From Bacteroidaceae bacterium (GTDB taxonomy: Bacteria > Bacteroidota > Bacteroidia > Bacteroidales > Bacteroidaceae), in the NCBI GenBank assembly GCA_024398435.1, contig JAKSJD010000002.1, positions 124,001 through 188,000 on the forward strand: 64,000 nucleotides of DNA, in the 5' to 3' direction. A model generated the notes under the pieces. That model made no database searches. It was not told the origin of the DNA and worked only from the letters and a program-made list of their open reading frames with translations. Positions 35,540-44,292 of this stretch are shown here, piece by piece. Position 1 is the stretch's first letter. Each line of letters begins with the position of its first letter. Made by a program: the position numbers and the translations under genes.

Positions 35540-37639
35540 ATGCGTATATTCTCAAATAGAAAAGCAAGGACAAAACTCCAACAGCAAAAAGACCATGCTC
35601 TCAACATGCTGTTGCTGAAAATAGCTATAGTGGCTGTGGCCACAACCATCGTGGTTTACTTCCTTCCACGCACTGGCGGATTCAACTTCTCGTACGAAAT
35701 CAACCAGCCTTGGCGCTATGGAACCATGATTTCCACCCAGAAATTCAACATCCAGATGAGCGATTCAGTGCTCGAAATGAAGAAGGACAGCCTCTCGAAG
35801 AAGTTCATGCCTTACTTTGTCCGCGATGTGGAAGTAGAGGCAAGTGTGAAGGAAGAAATAATGAACCTCGTGGGCGACCGCAAACTCAAACAACATGTTG
35901 TGGAAATGCTCGACAGCGTTTTCGACCGAGGAATCATGCCTTCGACCGACCTCGACAGCCTTAAAGCCCTCGGCACTCCAGGCATTCGAGTGATTGCAGG
36001 CAATGAGGCAGTGGTGGTGCCGCTCAGTAGAGTGATGTCGATGCATGAAGCCTACCAATTCATAATGCATCATGATGAGGAAACCTTCAAGCCAATCGAA
36101 CTCAGCAAACTCAATATCAATACCGAACTGAAGGAAAACCTCTCATACGAACTGATGAAATCGGAAGAGGAACTCAAAAGCGAGTACGAACAAATGGCCA
36201 CAAGCCTTGGATTCGTCCGTGTGAACGAGAAAATCGTGGAAAGAGGCGACATTGTCTCGGAGGAAATTTTCCAGAAACTGAAATCCTACGAAAACGTGAT
36301 GAACCGCCAACAGACGGAGGAATCGGGTTCTTCCCTCTTGCTTTGGGGACAGATAGGCATCGTACTCATCATCATGAGCATCCTCGCCACTTATCTCACC
36401 ATCTTCCGCCCCGACTATCTCGATAAGCCTCGCCACGTTGTCCTGCTCTATCTGCTGATAGTATTCTTCAGCGTGTTCGCATCCGTATTGGTTTCGCGCC
36501 ACCTCTTCCACGTCTACATCCTGCCAATCTGTATGGTGCCAATCATCATCCGAGTGTTCCTCGATTCACGTACGGCATTTGCCTTCCATGTGGGAATGGT
36601 GCTCCTCATCTCCCTCTCGCTCAACAATCCATACGAATACATGCTCCTACAATTGATAATGGGATTTGTGGTCATTTTCAACCTTCGCGAACTTACCCAA
36701 CGCTCACAGATCGTGAAGACCTCAATCATCGTCACAATTGCCTATTGTGTTGTCTATTCAATCTATCAGTTTGCATCGGGAGCCGAACTGCAAGACCTCG
36801 ACCGAAGAATATTTATCTACTTCTGTATCAACGGTTTGCTCCTCCTCTTTACCTATCCACTCTTCTGGATTATGGAACGTTTGTTTGGATTTGTTTCGGA
36901 TGTTACACTCGTTGAGCTCTCCAACATCAACCATCCTCTTCTCCAGAAAATGTCGGCCGAAGCTCCAGGCACATTCCAACACTCAATGCAAGTGGCAAAT
37001 CTCGCTTCCGAAGTGGCAAAGAAGATTGGAGCAAGGGCACAGCTCGTCCGTACCGGAGCCCTCTATCATGATATCGGAAAACTCGAACGACCAGTTTTCT
37101 TCACTGAAAATCAGGCAGGAGGCAATCCTCATAAGCACTTAGCACCAATCAAGAGTGCCGAAGTCATTATCGCCCATGTTCAGAAAGGTCTTGCACTTGC
37201 AGAGAAATATGCTTTGCCAGAGCAAATCAAGGGCTTCATCTCCACTCATCACGGAACAGGAAAAACCAAATATTTCCTCGTGACCTACCAAAACGAACAT
37301 CCAGACGAACCAGTCGACGAATCTCTCTTCACCTATCCAGGACCAAATCCTGAAACAAAGGAAGAGGCAATCCTCATGATGGCCGATGCAGTGGAAGCAT
37401 CATCACGAAGCCTCACCGAATATACCGAAGAAGCCATTGGCGAACTCGTGGAAAAGATTGTCAACACCCAAGTGAGCGAAGGCTATTTCAAGAAGAGTTC
37501 AATCACTTTCAAGGATGTTGACGATGCCAAGGAAATATTCAAGGAAAAGCTCAAGGTAATGTACCACACCAGGATTTCATATCCTGAATTAAATAAAAAT
37601 GCAGCTCAAGACAATAAAACGACCAAAAATCAGTTATAA
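35540..37639 (+). CDS. 7TM-HD family phosphohydrolase (PgpH-like, probable c-di-AMP phosphodiesterase)
   Basis: The 699-residue protein has an N-terminal helix (about 25-45), an extracytoplasmic domain (about 50-270), a group of seven membrane helices (about 275-455) and a cytoplasmic HD domain. The HD ligands are HSMQVANLAS, the pair in YHDIGKLERP, GGNPHKHLAP and the later STHHGTGK. The architecture matches PgpH of Firmicutes, which cleaves cyclic di-AMP; the substrate in Bacteroidetes is inferred. It stands directly before the type IX genes, 7 bp from the PorP/SprF-like start. Confidence 0.9.
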   Translation: MRIFSNRKARTKLQQQKDHALNMLLLKIAIVAVATTIVVYFLPRTGGFNFSYEINQPWRYGTMISTQKFNIQMSDSVLEMKKDSLSKKFMPYFVRDVEVEASVKEEIMNLVGDRKLKQHVVEMLDSVFDRGIMPSTDLDSLKALGTPGIRVIAGNEAVVVPLSRVMSMHEAYQFIMHHDEETFKPIELSKLNINTELKENLSYELMKSEEELKSEYEQMATSLGFVRVNEKIVERGDIVSEEIFQKLKSYENVMNRQQTEESGSSLLLWGQIGIVLIIMSILATYLTIFRPDYLDKPRHVVLLYLLIVFFSVFASVLVSRHLFHVYILPICMVPIIIRVFLDSRTAFAFHVGMVLLISLSLNNPYEYMLLQLIMGFVVIFNLRELTQRSQIVKTSIIVTIAYCVVYSIYQFASGAELQDLDRRIFIYFCINGLLLLFTYPLFWIMERLFGFVSDVTLVELSNINHPLLQKMSAEAPGTFQHSMQVANLASEVAKKIGARAQLVRTGALYHDIGKLERPVFFTENQAGGNPHKHLAPIKSAEVIIAHVQKGLALAEKYALPEQIKGFISTHHGTGKTKYFLVTYQNEHPDEPVDESLFTYPGPNPETKEEAILMMADAVEASSRSLTEYTEEAIGELVEKIVNTQVSEGYFKKSSITFKDVDDAKEIFKEKLKVMYHTRISYPELNKNAAQDNKTTKNQL

Positions 37640-37646
37640 TAAATTG

Positions 37647-38588
37647 ATGAGCAAGAAATATATCATATTGACGGCAATGCTTCTTATGGCCACACAGGTC
37701 GTGAGAGCACAATGGGATGTGCAGTTTTCCGACTTCACAACCCTAAAGTCGTTCTACAATCCAGCCGTTTCCGGAACCGATGGAATGCTGAATATCTCGG
37801 CAGCCTATTCCCTCCAGTTCTCGGAATATGATGATTGTCCATCTACAATGTACTTCGGAGGCGACCTTCCAATCTATTTCCTCAGTCCTCGTCATGGAGC
37901 CGGAGTAAGCCTGTTCAGCGATGATATCGGCATTTTCAAGACACAAAAGGTCAGCATCCAATATGCCTACAACATGAAACTCGGCAAGAAAGGCCGACTT
38001 GCAATAGGTATCCAAGGAGGAATGATGAATGAGAAAATCGACCCAGGAGACATAAAGCTCGAAGACTCCAACGACCCTGCTTTCCCAACTTCCACAGTCG
38101 ACGGAAAGTCATTCGATATGGGAGCCGGACTCTACTTCTACCACCCTAAATATTGGGTAGGAGTTTCAGGACAACACCTCCTTGAGCCTTCAATCGAAAT
38201 GGGTCAAACCTACCAAATCGATATCTCACGCGTATTTTATTTTATGGGTGGAGGCAATATTAAGATAAAAAATTCGTTATTATCATTACAGCCCTCTTTT
38301 ATGGTGCAGACAGACTTGCAATCATGGAGGGAAGACATACAGTGTAAGGCCACCTACGAATTCGAAGGACGAAAGTTCTATGCAGGCGTTGGTTACAGCC
38401 CAAACACATCGGTTACAGCACTCATTGGAGGCTACTTCCACGGCATACAGCTTGGCTATTCCTACCAGATGTACACCTCGGGAGTGGGATATACAAACGG
38501 AGCCCACGAAATCGTGCTCAACTACCAAACCGACCTCGACCTCTTCAAAAAAGGCAGGAACATGCATAAGAGTGTGCGCTTCCTATAA
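37647..38588 (+). CDS. PorP/SprF family type IX secretion outer membrane protein
   Basis: The protein is about 313 residues with the start at 37647 (MSKKYIILTAMLLMATQ, signal peptide ending near VRAQ). The longer reading from 37599 would overlap the upstream gene and spoil the signal peptide. PorP/SprF features are the N-terminal TTLKSFYNPAVSGTDG, repeated barrel strands (YSLQFSEYD, HGAGVSLFSDDIG) and the C-terminal HEIVLNYQTDLDL. It opens the conserved order porP-gldK-gldL-gldM-gldN and should be an outer-membrane part or substrate-tethering partner of the type IX machine. Confidence 0.92.
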   Translation: MSKKYIILTAMLLMATQVVRAQWDVQFSDFTTLKSFYNPAVSGTDGMLNISAAYSLQFSEYDDCPSTMYFGGDLPIYFLSPRHGAGVSLFSDDIGIFKTQKVSIQYAYNMKLGKKGRLAIGIQGGMMNEKIDPGDIKLEDSNDPAFPTSTVDGKSFDMGAGLYFYHPKYWVGVSGQHLLEPSIEMGQTYQIDISRVFYFMGGGNIKIKNSLLSLQPSFMVQTDLQSWREDIQCKATYEFEGRKFYAGVGYSPNTSVTALIGGYFHGIQLGYSYQMYTSGVGYTNGAHEIVLNYQTDLDLFKKGRNMHKSVRFL

Positions 38589-38657
38589 TATATAATAATG
38601 TGTGAGTGAATGAATCGATAAAGTGACAACCAAATAGAATACGAAATATATTATAAC

Positions 38658-40115
38658 ATGATAAAAAATATAAAAAGAGAATATATGAGAAAAGGATTAT
38701 TTGCATGCAGCATTTTAGTTCTGACACTTGTAGTTGTATCGTGCATGAGTTCAAAAGGCTCAAGCGCTTCTGCAATTGGAGGTGAAGTGACAGGTGTCGG
38801 TGGTACATCCATCTCAGAGCCAGCTCCTTTCGGAATGGTACTCGTAAAGCGTGGTTCGCTCAAGATGGGAACAGAAAATACCGACAGCCTTTGGGGAAAG
38901 AAAATGCCAGAAAGAGAGATTTCAGTCGATGCTTTCTGGATGGATGAGACAGAGGTGACAAACTCAAAGTATCGCCAGTTTGTAATGTGGGTTCGCGATT
39001 CAATCCTTCGCGAGCGCCTTGCTGATGCTGGTTACGAAGAGTACAGAATCGAAGAAGACAAGAATGGCGATCCTGTAACTCCTCACCTCAATTGGGCTAA
39101 GGCTCTCCCTTGGCGCAATCCGGATGAAGACGAGGAAAGCATCCTCGAAAGTGTCTATACCTACCATCCATTCGATGGAACAAAGATGCTCGATGCCCGT
39201 CAGATGAACTATCGTTACGAAGTGTTCGACTATGCAATGGCTGCCCAGCGCAAGTATCGCCTCAATCCAGAGGAAAGAAACCTCAATACCGACATCACAG
39301 TCGATCCAAACGAGCAGGTTATGATTTCGAAGGATACAGCCTATGTTGATGATGAAGGCCGCATCATTCGCGAAACAATCACCCGTCCGCTCTCAAGCAT
39401 GTGGGACTTCGTCAATACATACATTGTCAATGTATATCCTGACACTACTTGTTGGGTAAACGACTTCCAGAATGCAGAGAACGAACTCTATATGCGCCTT
39501 TATTTCCACCATCCAAACTACAACGACTATCCAGTAGTTGGAGTCAACTGGGAACAGGCAAACGCATTCTGCAATTGGCGTACCGACTTCCTTTTGAAAG
39601 GCCTTGGCGGAAGTGCCAAGTTCATCCAGCGCTATCGTCTCCCAACCGAAGCTGAATGGGAATATGCAGCTCGCGGGAAGGAAGGCAACGAACTTCCTTG
39701 GGAACTTGATGGCGTGAAGAGCGATAATGGCTGCTTCTATGCCAACTTCAAGCCAGATCGTGGCAACTATACAAAGGATGGAAACCTCATCACTTCAAAG
39801 GTAGGCATCTATTCAGCCAATTCAAACGGATTGTATGATATGGCCGGAAATGTTGCAGAATGGACATCAACAGTATATACAGAGGCTGGAGTTCAGTCGA
39901 TGAGCGACCTCAACCCAACCCTCAAATACAATGCAGCACTCGAGGACCCTTACGCATTGAAGAAAAAGTCAGTTCGCGGAGGTTCTTGGAAAGATCCTGA
40001 AAGCTTCATCAAGTCGGCTTGGCGTACATACGAATATCAGAATGTAGGTCGTTCATTCGTCGGCTTCCGTTGCGTCCGCACACAGGTTGGTACTGCAGGC
40101 AAGGCAAAGAAATAA
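38658..40115 (+). CDS. gldK: Type IX secretion lipoprotein GldK/PorK
   Basis: The 485-residue lipoprotein has its lipobox VVVSC at about residue 30 and an FGE-sulfatase-like domain. That domain contains FGMVLVKRGSLKMGT, EVTNSKYRQFVMWV, QRYRLPTEAEWEYAARG, YDMAGNVAEWTS, SVRGGSWKDPES and FVGFRCVRT. GldK and GldN form the large ring under the outer membrane in the type IX system. A start at 38685 (MRKGLFACSIL) would give a more usual short signal peptide and may be the true one. It is followed by gldL after 55 bp. Confidence 0.95.
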   Translation: MIKNIKREYMRKGLFACSILVLTLVVVSCMSSKGSSASAIGGEVTGVGGTSISEPAPFGMVLVKRGSLKMGTENTDSLWGKKMPEREISVDAFWMDETEVTNSKYRQFVMWVRDSILRERLADAGYEEYRIEEDKNGDPVTPHLNWAKALPWRNPDEDEESILESVYTYHPFDGTKMLDARQMNYRYEVFDYAMAAQRKYRLNPEERNLNTDITVDPNEQVMISKDTAYVDDEGRIIRETITRPLSSMWDFVNTYIVNVYPDTTCWVNDFQNAENELYMRLYFHHPNYNDYPVVGVNWEQANAFCNWRTDFLLKGLGGSAKFIQRYRLPTEAEWEYAARGKEGNELPWELDGVKSDNGCFYANFKPDRGNYTKDGNLITSKVGIYSANSNGLYDMAGNVAEWTSTVYTEAGVQSMSDLNPTLKYNAALEDPYALKKKSVRGGSWKDPESFIKSAWRTYEYQNVGRSFVGFRCVRTQVGTAGKAKK

Positions 40116-40134
40116 TCCAATCATAGAGAAATAA

Positions 40135-40170
40135 TTGTAAAGTAGTAAATAATAAATCGTAAATAGTAAG
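40135..40170. repeat. Heptamer-period repeat TAGTAAA/TAATAAA
   Basis: About four units (TAGTAAA, TAATAAA, TCGTAAA, TAGTAAG) fill the gap between gldK and gldL. Confidence 0.6.
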
Positions 40171-40968
40171 ATGTCAACTAATAAATTGAACTTTATAGCA
40201 AGGATGCAGCATTGGATGGACAGCAAGCCAGGTCAAATGTTTCTTAACTATGCTTATAGTTGGGGTGCATCTATCGTAATTCTCGGTGCATTGTTCAAAC
40301 TGACCCACATCGCAGGAGCCGACATCATGTTGTTCCTCGGAATGGGAACTGAAGTTATCGTGTTCTTCCTTGCCGGATTTGAACGTCCATACGAGGACGA
40401 CGGAAAGGGTGAGCCAGCAGAAGCAGCAGAAGCTTTGGCAGGAGGCGAACCAGCAGCAGTAGGCGGTGGCACAGTCATCGTTGGTGGTGGTGTCCCAGCA
40501 GGCGGTACAATCATTATCGGTGGTGGAGCAGCAGGTGGACAACCAGTTGCAGAAGGCGAAACACCAGCCGAACCAGTGGATGCAGCACAACTTGCAGGAG
40601 CTATCTCAGCATCTCCATTGATGAATTCAGCACAGTTCAACGGAATGTGCCCAGAAATGCAGGAAGCTACTCAGAAGTATGTCGACCAACTCACAGAACT
40701 CACAGAAACTCTTCGTCAGGTGGCAGAGCAGTCAGCTCGTCTCACTCGCGATTCAGAGGAAATGGAGAATATGAACCGCACCCTCACAGGCATCAACCGC
40801 TTCTACGAGATGCAACTCAGAAGTGTAAGTGCCCAGAGCAACACAATCGACGATGTCAATGCACAGACACGTCACCTCGCAGAGCAGCTTGAAGAACTCA
40901 ATGCAGTTTATGCTCGCATGGTCGAAGCTCTCAAGGTAAATGCAGCTCCAGCAGTGAAGGGAGAGTAA
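40171..40968 (+). CDS. gldL: Type IX secretion motor protein GldL/PorL
   Basis: The 265-residue protein has two N-terminal membrane helices (YAYSWGASIVILGALFKLTH and ADIMLFLGMGTEVIVFFLAG) and the buried charged residues expected of the GldL motor component. A long Gly/Ala/Pro-rich linker (about residues 85-140) and a coiled-coil C-terminal part (ELTETLRQVAEQSARL) follow. With GldM it forms the proton-driven motor of the type IX system. The linker is richer in glycine and alanine than in flavobacterial GldL. Confidence 0.95.
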   Translation: MSTNKLNFIARMQHWMDSKPGQMFLNYAYSWGASIVILGALFKLTHIAGADIMLFLGMGTEVIVFFLAGFERPYEDDGKGEPAEAAEALAGGEPAAVGGGTVIVGGGVPAGGTIIIGGGAAGGQPVAEGETPAEPVDAAQLAGAISASPLMNSAQFNGMCPEMQEATQKYVDQLTELTETLRQVAEQSARLTRDSEEMENMNRTLTGINRFYEMQLRSVSAQSNTIDDVNAQTRHLAEQLEELNAVYARMVEALKVNAAPAVKGE

Positions 40969-40975
40969 GCGATTG

Positions 40976-41046
40976 ATAAGAGTTCAAGAGTTATAAAAGT
41001 TCAAGAGATAAATTGTACTTTGTACATAGTAAATTGTAAATAACAA
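40976..41046. repeat. Phrase repeat (GTTCAAGAGTTATAAAAG) followed by TTGTACA/TAGTAAA heptamers
   Basis: This occupies the whole gldL-gldM gap. The first half is the GTTCAAGAG family and the second half is 7-bp units TTGTACT, TTGTACA, TAGTAAA, TTGTAAA. Confidence 0.6.
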
Positions 41047-41047
41047 G

Positions 41048-42616
41048 ATGGCTCAACATAAGAAAAAACTAACTCCTCGTCAGAAGATGATCAACTTGAT
41101 GTACGTCGTCCTGATGGCAATGCTCGCATTGAATGTCAGCAGCGATGTGCTCAATGGCTTCTCTTTGGTTGATGAAGGATTGAACCGTTCAAAGGACAAT
41201 TCATCATCACAGAATGCCGCCATCTATCAGACACTGGAAGAAGCAATGAAGCAGAATCCAGAGAAGGTGAAGGAGTGGTACAATAAGGCAAAGCAGGTGC
41301 GCTCAATGTCTGATTCCCTTTATCAGTTTGCAGAGAATCTGAAGTGGGAAATCGTGCGCGAAGCCGATGGCAGTGATGGCGACATCTACAATATAGAAGG
41401 TAAGGAAAATCTTGAAGCAGCCACTCACGTGATGCTCGCTCCTGGTATTGGTAAGGGTGGAAAACTTTTCGATGCCATCAACGAATATCGCGAGTCAGTG
41501 CTCAAGATGGTGGACGACAAGACCCAACGCAAGATTATTGCCGACAACCTCTCTACCGAAGTTCCTCAGAAGGGAAAGCTCCTCGGAAAGAATTGGCAGG
41601 AATATATGTTTGAGAACACTCCAGTGGCAGCATCAGTCACATTGCTCACAAAGCTTCAGAACGATGTTCGTCATGCAGAAGGCGAGATTCTCCATAAGTT
41701 GGTATCAAATATCGACATCAAGGATGTTCGTGTCAACGAAATCAATGCCTATGTGATTCCAACCTCACAAACAGTGGTTCGTGGAGGCAAGTTCTCTGCA
41801 CAAATCATCATGGCAGCAGTGGATACGACTCAACGCCCAGACATCTATATTGGCAATACATTGCTCAAGTCGGCAGGTGGACGTTATGAAACTATCTGCA
41901 ATTCTACAGGCGATTTCACTCTTCATGGTTATCTTGTCATGCGCAATGGTAATGGCGAAACCATCCGTCGTGAGTTCAGTCAGCCTTATACAGTAGTCGA
42001 ACCAACAGCAACAGTCAGTGCCACAATGATGAATATGCTCTATGCAGGTTATCAAAACCCAATCAGTGTCAGTGTACCTGGTATTCCTACCAACAAGGTA
42101 AATGTCACAATGTCGGGCGGTACACTCACAAAGCAGGCTGATGGTAATTATATTGCAGTGCCATCAAAGGTGGGCGATGATGTTACATTCACTGTAACAG
42201 CCGAAAACGAAGGTCATCAGCAAGAGATGGGCAAGTTTGTCTATCATGTCCGCAAATTGCCTGACCCAACAGCATACATCGACTACAACGATGCTTCTGG
42301 CAATAAGACACGCTATAAGGGTGGTACGCCTCTCAGCAAGTCGGCATTGATGAGTGCAGCCGGCATCGGTGCAGCCATCGACGATGGATTGCTCGATATC
42401 CAGTTCCGTGTAGTAAGTTTCGAAACAACATTCTTCGACAACATGGGTAATGCAGTGCCTGAAGTTTCACGTACAGCCAACTTCACCGACCGCCAACGCG
42501 AAATGTTCCGTAGGCTCAACCGAGGCAAGCGATTCTATATATCTCGCGTTCATGCAGTAGGTCCTGACGGAATAGAGCGTACATTGCCAGCATCAATGGA
42601 AGTAATAGTAAATTAA
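41048..42616 (+). CDS. gldM: Type IX secretion motor protein GldM/PorM
   Basis: The 522-residue protein has a short cytoplasmic start (LTPRQKMINLMYVVLMAMLALNV gives the single membrane helix) and then the elongated periplasmic domains. These contain EAATHVMLAPGIGKGGKLF, VNEINAYVIPTSQTVVRGGKF and the C-terminal RVHAVGPDGIERTLPA. It spans the periplasm and carries motor torque to the GldK/GldN ring. The length is normal for the family. Confidence 0.95.
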   Translation: MAQHKKKLTPRQKMINLMYVVLMAMLALNVSSDVLNGFSLVDEGLNRSKDNSSSQNAAIYQTLEEAMKQNPEKVKEWYNKAKQVRSMSDSLYQFAENLKWEIVREADGSDGDIYNIEGKENLEAATHVMLAPGIGKGGKLFDAINEYRESVLKMVDDKTQRKIIADNLSTEVPQKGKLLGKNWQEYMFENTPVAASVTLLTKLQNDVRHAEGEILHKLVSNIDIKDVRVNEINAYVIPTSQTVVRGGKFSAQIIMAAVDTTQRPDIYIGNTLLKSAGGRYETICNSTGDFTLHGYLVMRNGNGETIRREFSQPYTVVEPTATVSATMMNMLYAGYQNPISVSVPGIPTNKVNVTMSGGTLTKQADGNYIAVPSKVGDDVTFTVTAENEGHQQEMGKFVYHVRKLPDPTAYIDYNDASGNKTRYKGGTPLSKSALMSAAGIGAAIDDGLLDIQFRVVSFETTFFDNMGNAVPEVSRTANFTDRQREMFRRLNRGKRFYISRVHAVGPDGIERTLPASMEVIVN

Positions 42617-42722
42617 GGAAGAGTTCAAAAGTTATAAGAGTTCTAAAAGTTCAAGAGTTCAAAAGTAATTAAATAACAGGACAAATTGCCCTCCCCATTT
42701 AGGGGGAGCGGGGAGAGGGTCC
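42617..42722. repeat. Phrase repeats and G-rich palindrome between gldM and gldN
   Basis: 42617-42668 is five variants of AGTTCAAAAGTTATAAGAG spaced 8-9 bp. 42692-42720 is a G/C-rich segment (CCCTCCCCATTTAGGGGGAG) related in style to 9616-9652. Confidence 0.6.
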
Positions 42723-42733
42723 GATATTTTGAT

Positions 42734-44053
42734 ATGAAAAAAATAAAGATTGTCATCAGCATGTTATTTGCTTGTCTGTGTCTGTCAGTATCGGCACAGC
42801 CAACCAAGAGTCGTGTGCAGCAAAACGCAACAACTACAACAACTACAGCACGTCCAGCAACAGCACGCCCAATTAATGCAGCAACTGCTAAACCTGCAAC
42901 AGTCACAGATGCTGCCAATGCTAACGCCAATGCCACAGCAGCCAAACCAGCTACTTCAACAGCAGCAAAGGCATCAACAGCAGCCAAGACAACTGCTGCC
43001 CGTCCTGCAACAGCTCAGCAGCGTACAGCTACTCGTCAGCAGGCAAAGCCAGCCGTAAGTCGTGCAAGCATCATGTTCCCAACAGCAGTGGAAGTGCCAT
43101 CTGAAGTGATTTGGCGTCGTGATATCTATCGTGAACTCGACCTTACAAAGGATGAGAATGCAGCACTCTATTATCCAGTAGAGCCACTTGACGGACGTGT
43201 AAACCTCTTCACACTCCTCTTCCAGTTGCTCAATACAGGTAAGATTCCTGCATATAACTACGACCTCAATGGACTTGAGAACTTCTCACAGTCAAATCGT
43301 ATGCACTTCAAGGACATGCTCGATCGTTATGGCATCTATTATGAAATCAATGGTAACAGCATAAATGTCAATCCAAGTGACGTTCCATCAGCAGAGGTTC
43401 TCAGCTACTATGTAAAGGAAAGCAGCTACTATGACCAGAACACTTCTACTTATCATAGTCGTGTGGTAGCCATCTGCCCAGTGCTTCATCGTGGTGATGA
43501 TTTCTCATTCGATGTTCGCAAGAACCCTCTTTTCTGGGTGAAGATAGAAGATGTAGAAGGATATCTCAGTCAGAATATGGTAATGACAAGCAATATCAAC
43601 AATGCTGCCACAATGTCTATGGCCGATTTCTTTGCAACAAACAAGTATAAGGGTACAATCTACATGACAACCAACATGCAAGGCAAGTCGCTTCAGGAAA
43701 CTATTGCAGCCGAAGAGGCAGCAAAGCAACAAGCTGAAGAACTCTCACCAGCCGACAGTGCCCAGACAAAGGCATTGGCTAATGCACAGAACCGCATAGA
43801 AAAGGAAATGGCCGATTTCGAAGAGCACATCTGGACAACTCCTGTTGACAGTGCCGAACTTGCTCGCCGCGATTCGATTGCAGCAGCCGAGGCAGCAGCA
43901 AAGAAAGCCAAGAAGTCAGCGAAGACTACTACAAGTCGTGCAGCAAATCGTACGACTGTAAAGGCTGAAAAGGCTGAGAAGGCTCCAAAGGCATCGTCCG
44001 GTGACAGTGGTTCAGCAGCTCCACGCGTATCAGTTCGTCGCGAAAGACATTAA
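42734..44053 (+). CDS. gldN: Type IX secretion protein GldN/PorN
   Basis: The protein is about 439 residues starting at 42734 (MKKIKIVISMLFACLCLSVSAQ, a clean signal peptide). The longer reading from 42686 would translate the G-rich intergenic repeat. A low-complexity Ala/Thr region (about residues 25-110) is followed by the GldN core (EVIWRRDIYRELDLTKDENAAL, YYPVEPLDGRVNLFTLLFQL, RVVAICPVLHRGDDF, NPLFWVKIEDVEGYL). The C-terminus is again Ala/Lys-rich. It pairs with GldK in the periplasmic ring. The two low-complexity ends are unusually long. Confidence 0.94.
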   Translation: MKKIKIVISMLFACLCLSVSAQPTKSRVQQNATTTTTTARPATARPINAATAKPATVTDAANANANATAAKPATSTAAKASTAAKTTAARPATAQQRTATRQQAKPAVSRASIMFPTAVEVPSEVIWRRDIYRELDLTKDENAALYYPVEPLDGRVNLFTLLFQLLNTGKIPAYNYDLNGLENFSQSNRMHFKDMLDRYGIYYEINGNSINVNPSDVPSAEVLSYYVKESSYYDQNTSTYHSRVVAICPVLHRGDDFSFDVRKNPLFWVKIEDVEGYLSQNMVMTSNINNAATMSMADFFATNKYKGTIYMTTNMQGKSLQETIAAEEAAKQQAEELSPADSAQTKALANAQNRIEKEMADFEEHIWTTPVDSAELARRDSIAAAEAAAKKAKKSAKTTTSRAANRTTVKAEKAEKAPKASSGDSGSAAPRVSVRRERH

Positions 44054-44097
44054 AAAGAGTAAAATTGTACTTTGTACAGTTTGAATATCAAATATAT

Positions 44098-44130
44098 CGG
44101 GAAGGCATTATTTGCTTTCCCGTTTTTTTT
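44098..44130 (+). terminator. Strong Rho-independent terminator of the type IX operon
   Basis: The arms CGGGAAGGC and GCTTTCCCG have a 7-base loop and are followed by eight T residues. Confidence 0.88.
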
Positions 44131-44131
44131 C

Positions 44132-44257
44132 AACTTTTCTTTTGTAATTCGCTCGATTTGCACTATCTTTCTACCGCGAGATAGGCTGCACTCGGAAGTA
44201 AAAATAAAAGTTTTTATAACTTTTCTTTTGTAATTCGCTCGATTTGCACTATCTTTG
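44132..44257 (+). promoter_or_regulatory. Perfectly duplicated promoter upstream of the GH30-GH43 gene
   Basis: A 39-bp sequence with TTTG, a 19-bp spacer and a TATCTTT box is present at 44132-44170 and again at 44218-44256. The downstream copy reads TATCTTTG (44250-44257), a perfect -7 box. The upstream copy reads TATCTTTC, with the last position changed. The spacing between copies is 86 bp. Confidence 0.85.
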
Positions 44258-44292
44258 CCACGGAAAATAATTAATCATCAAATACAATCATC

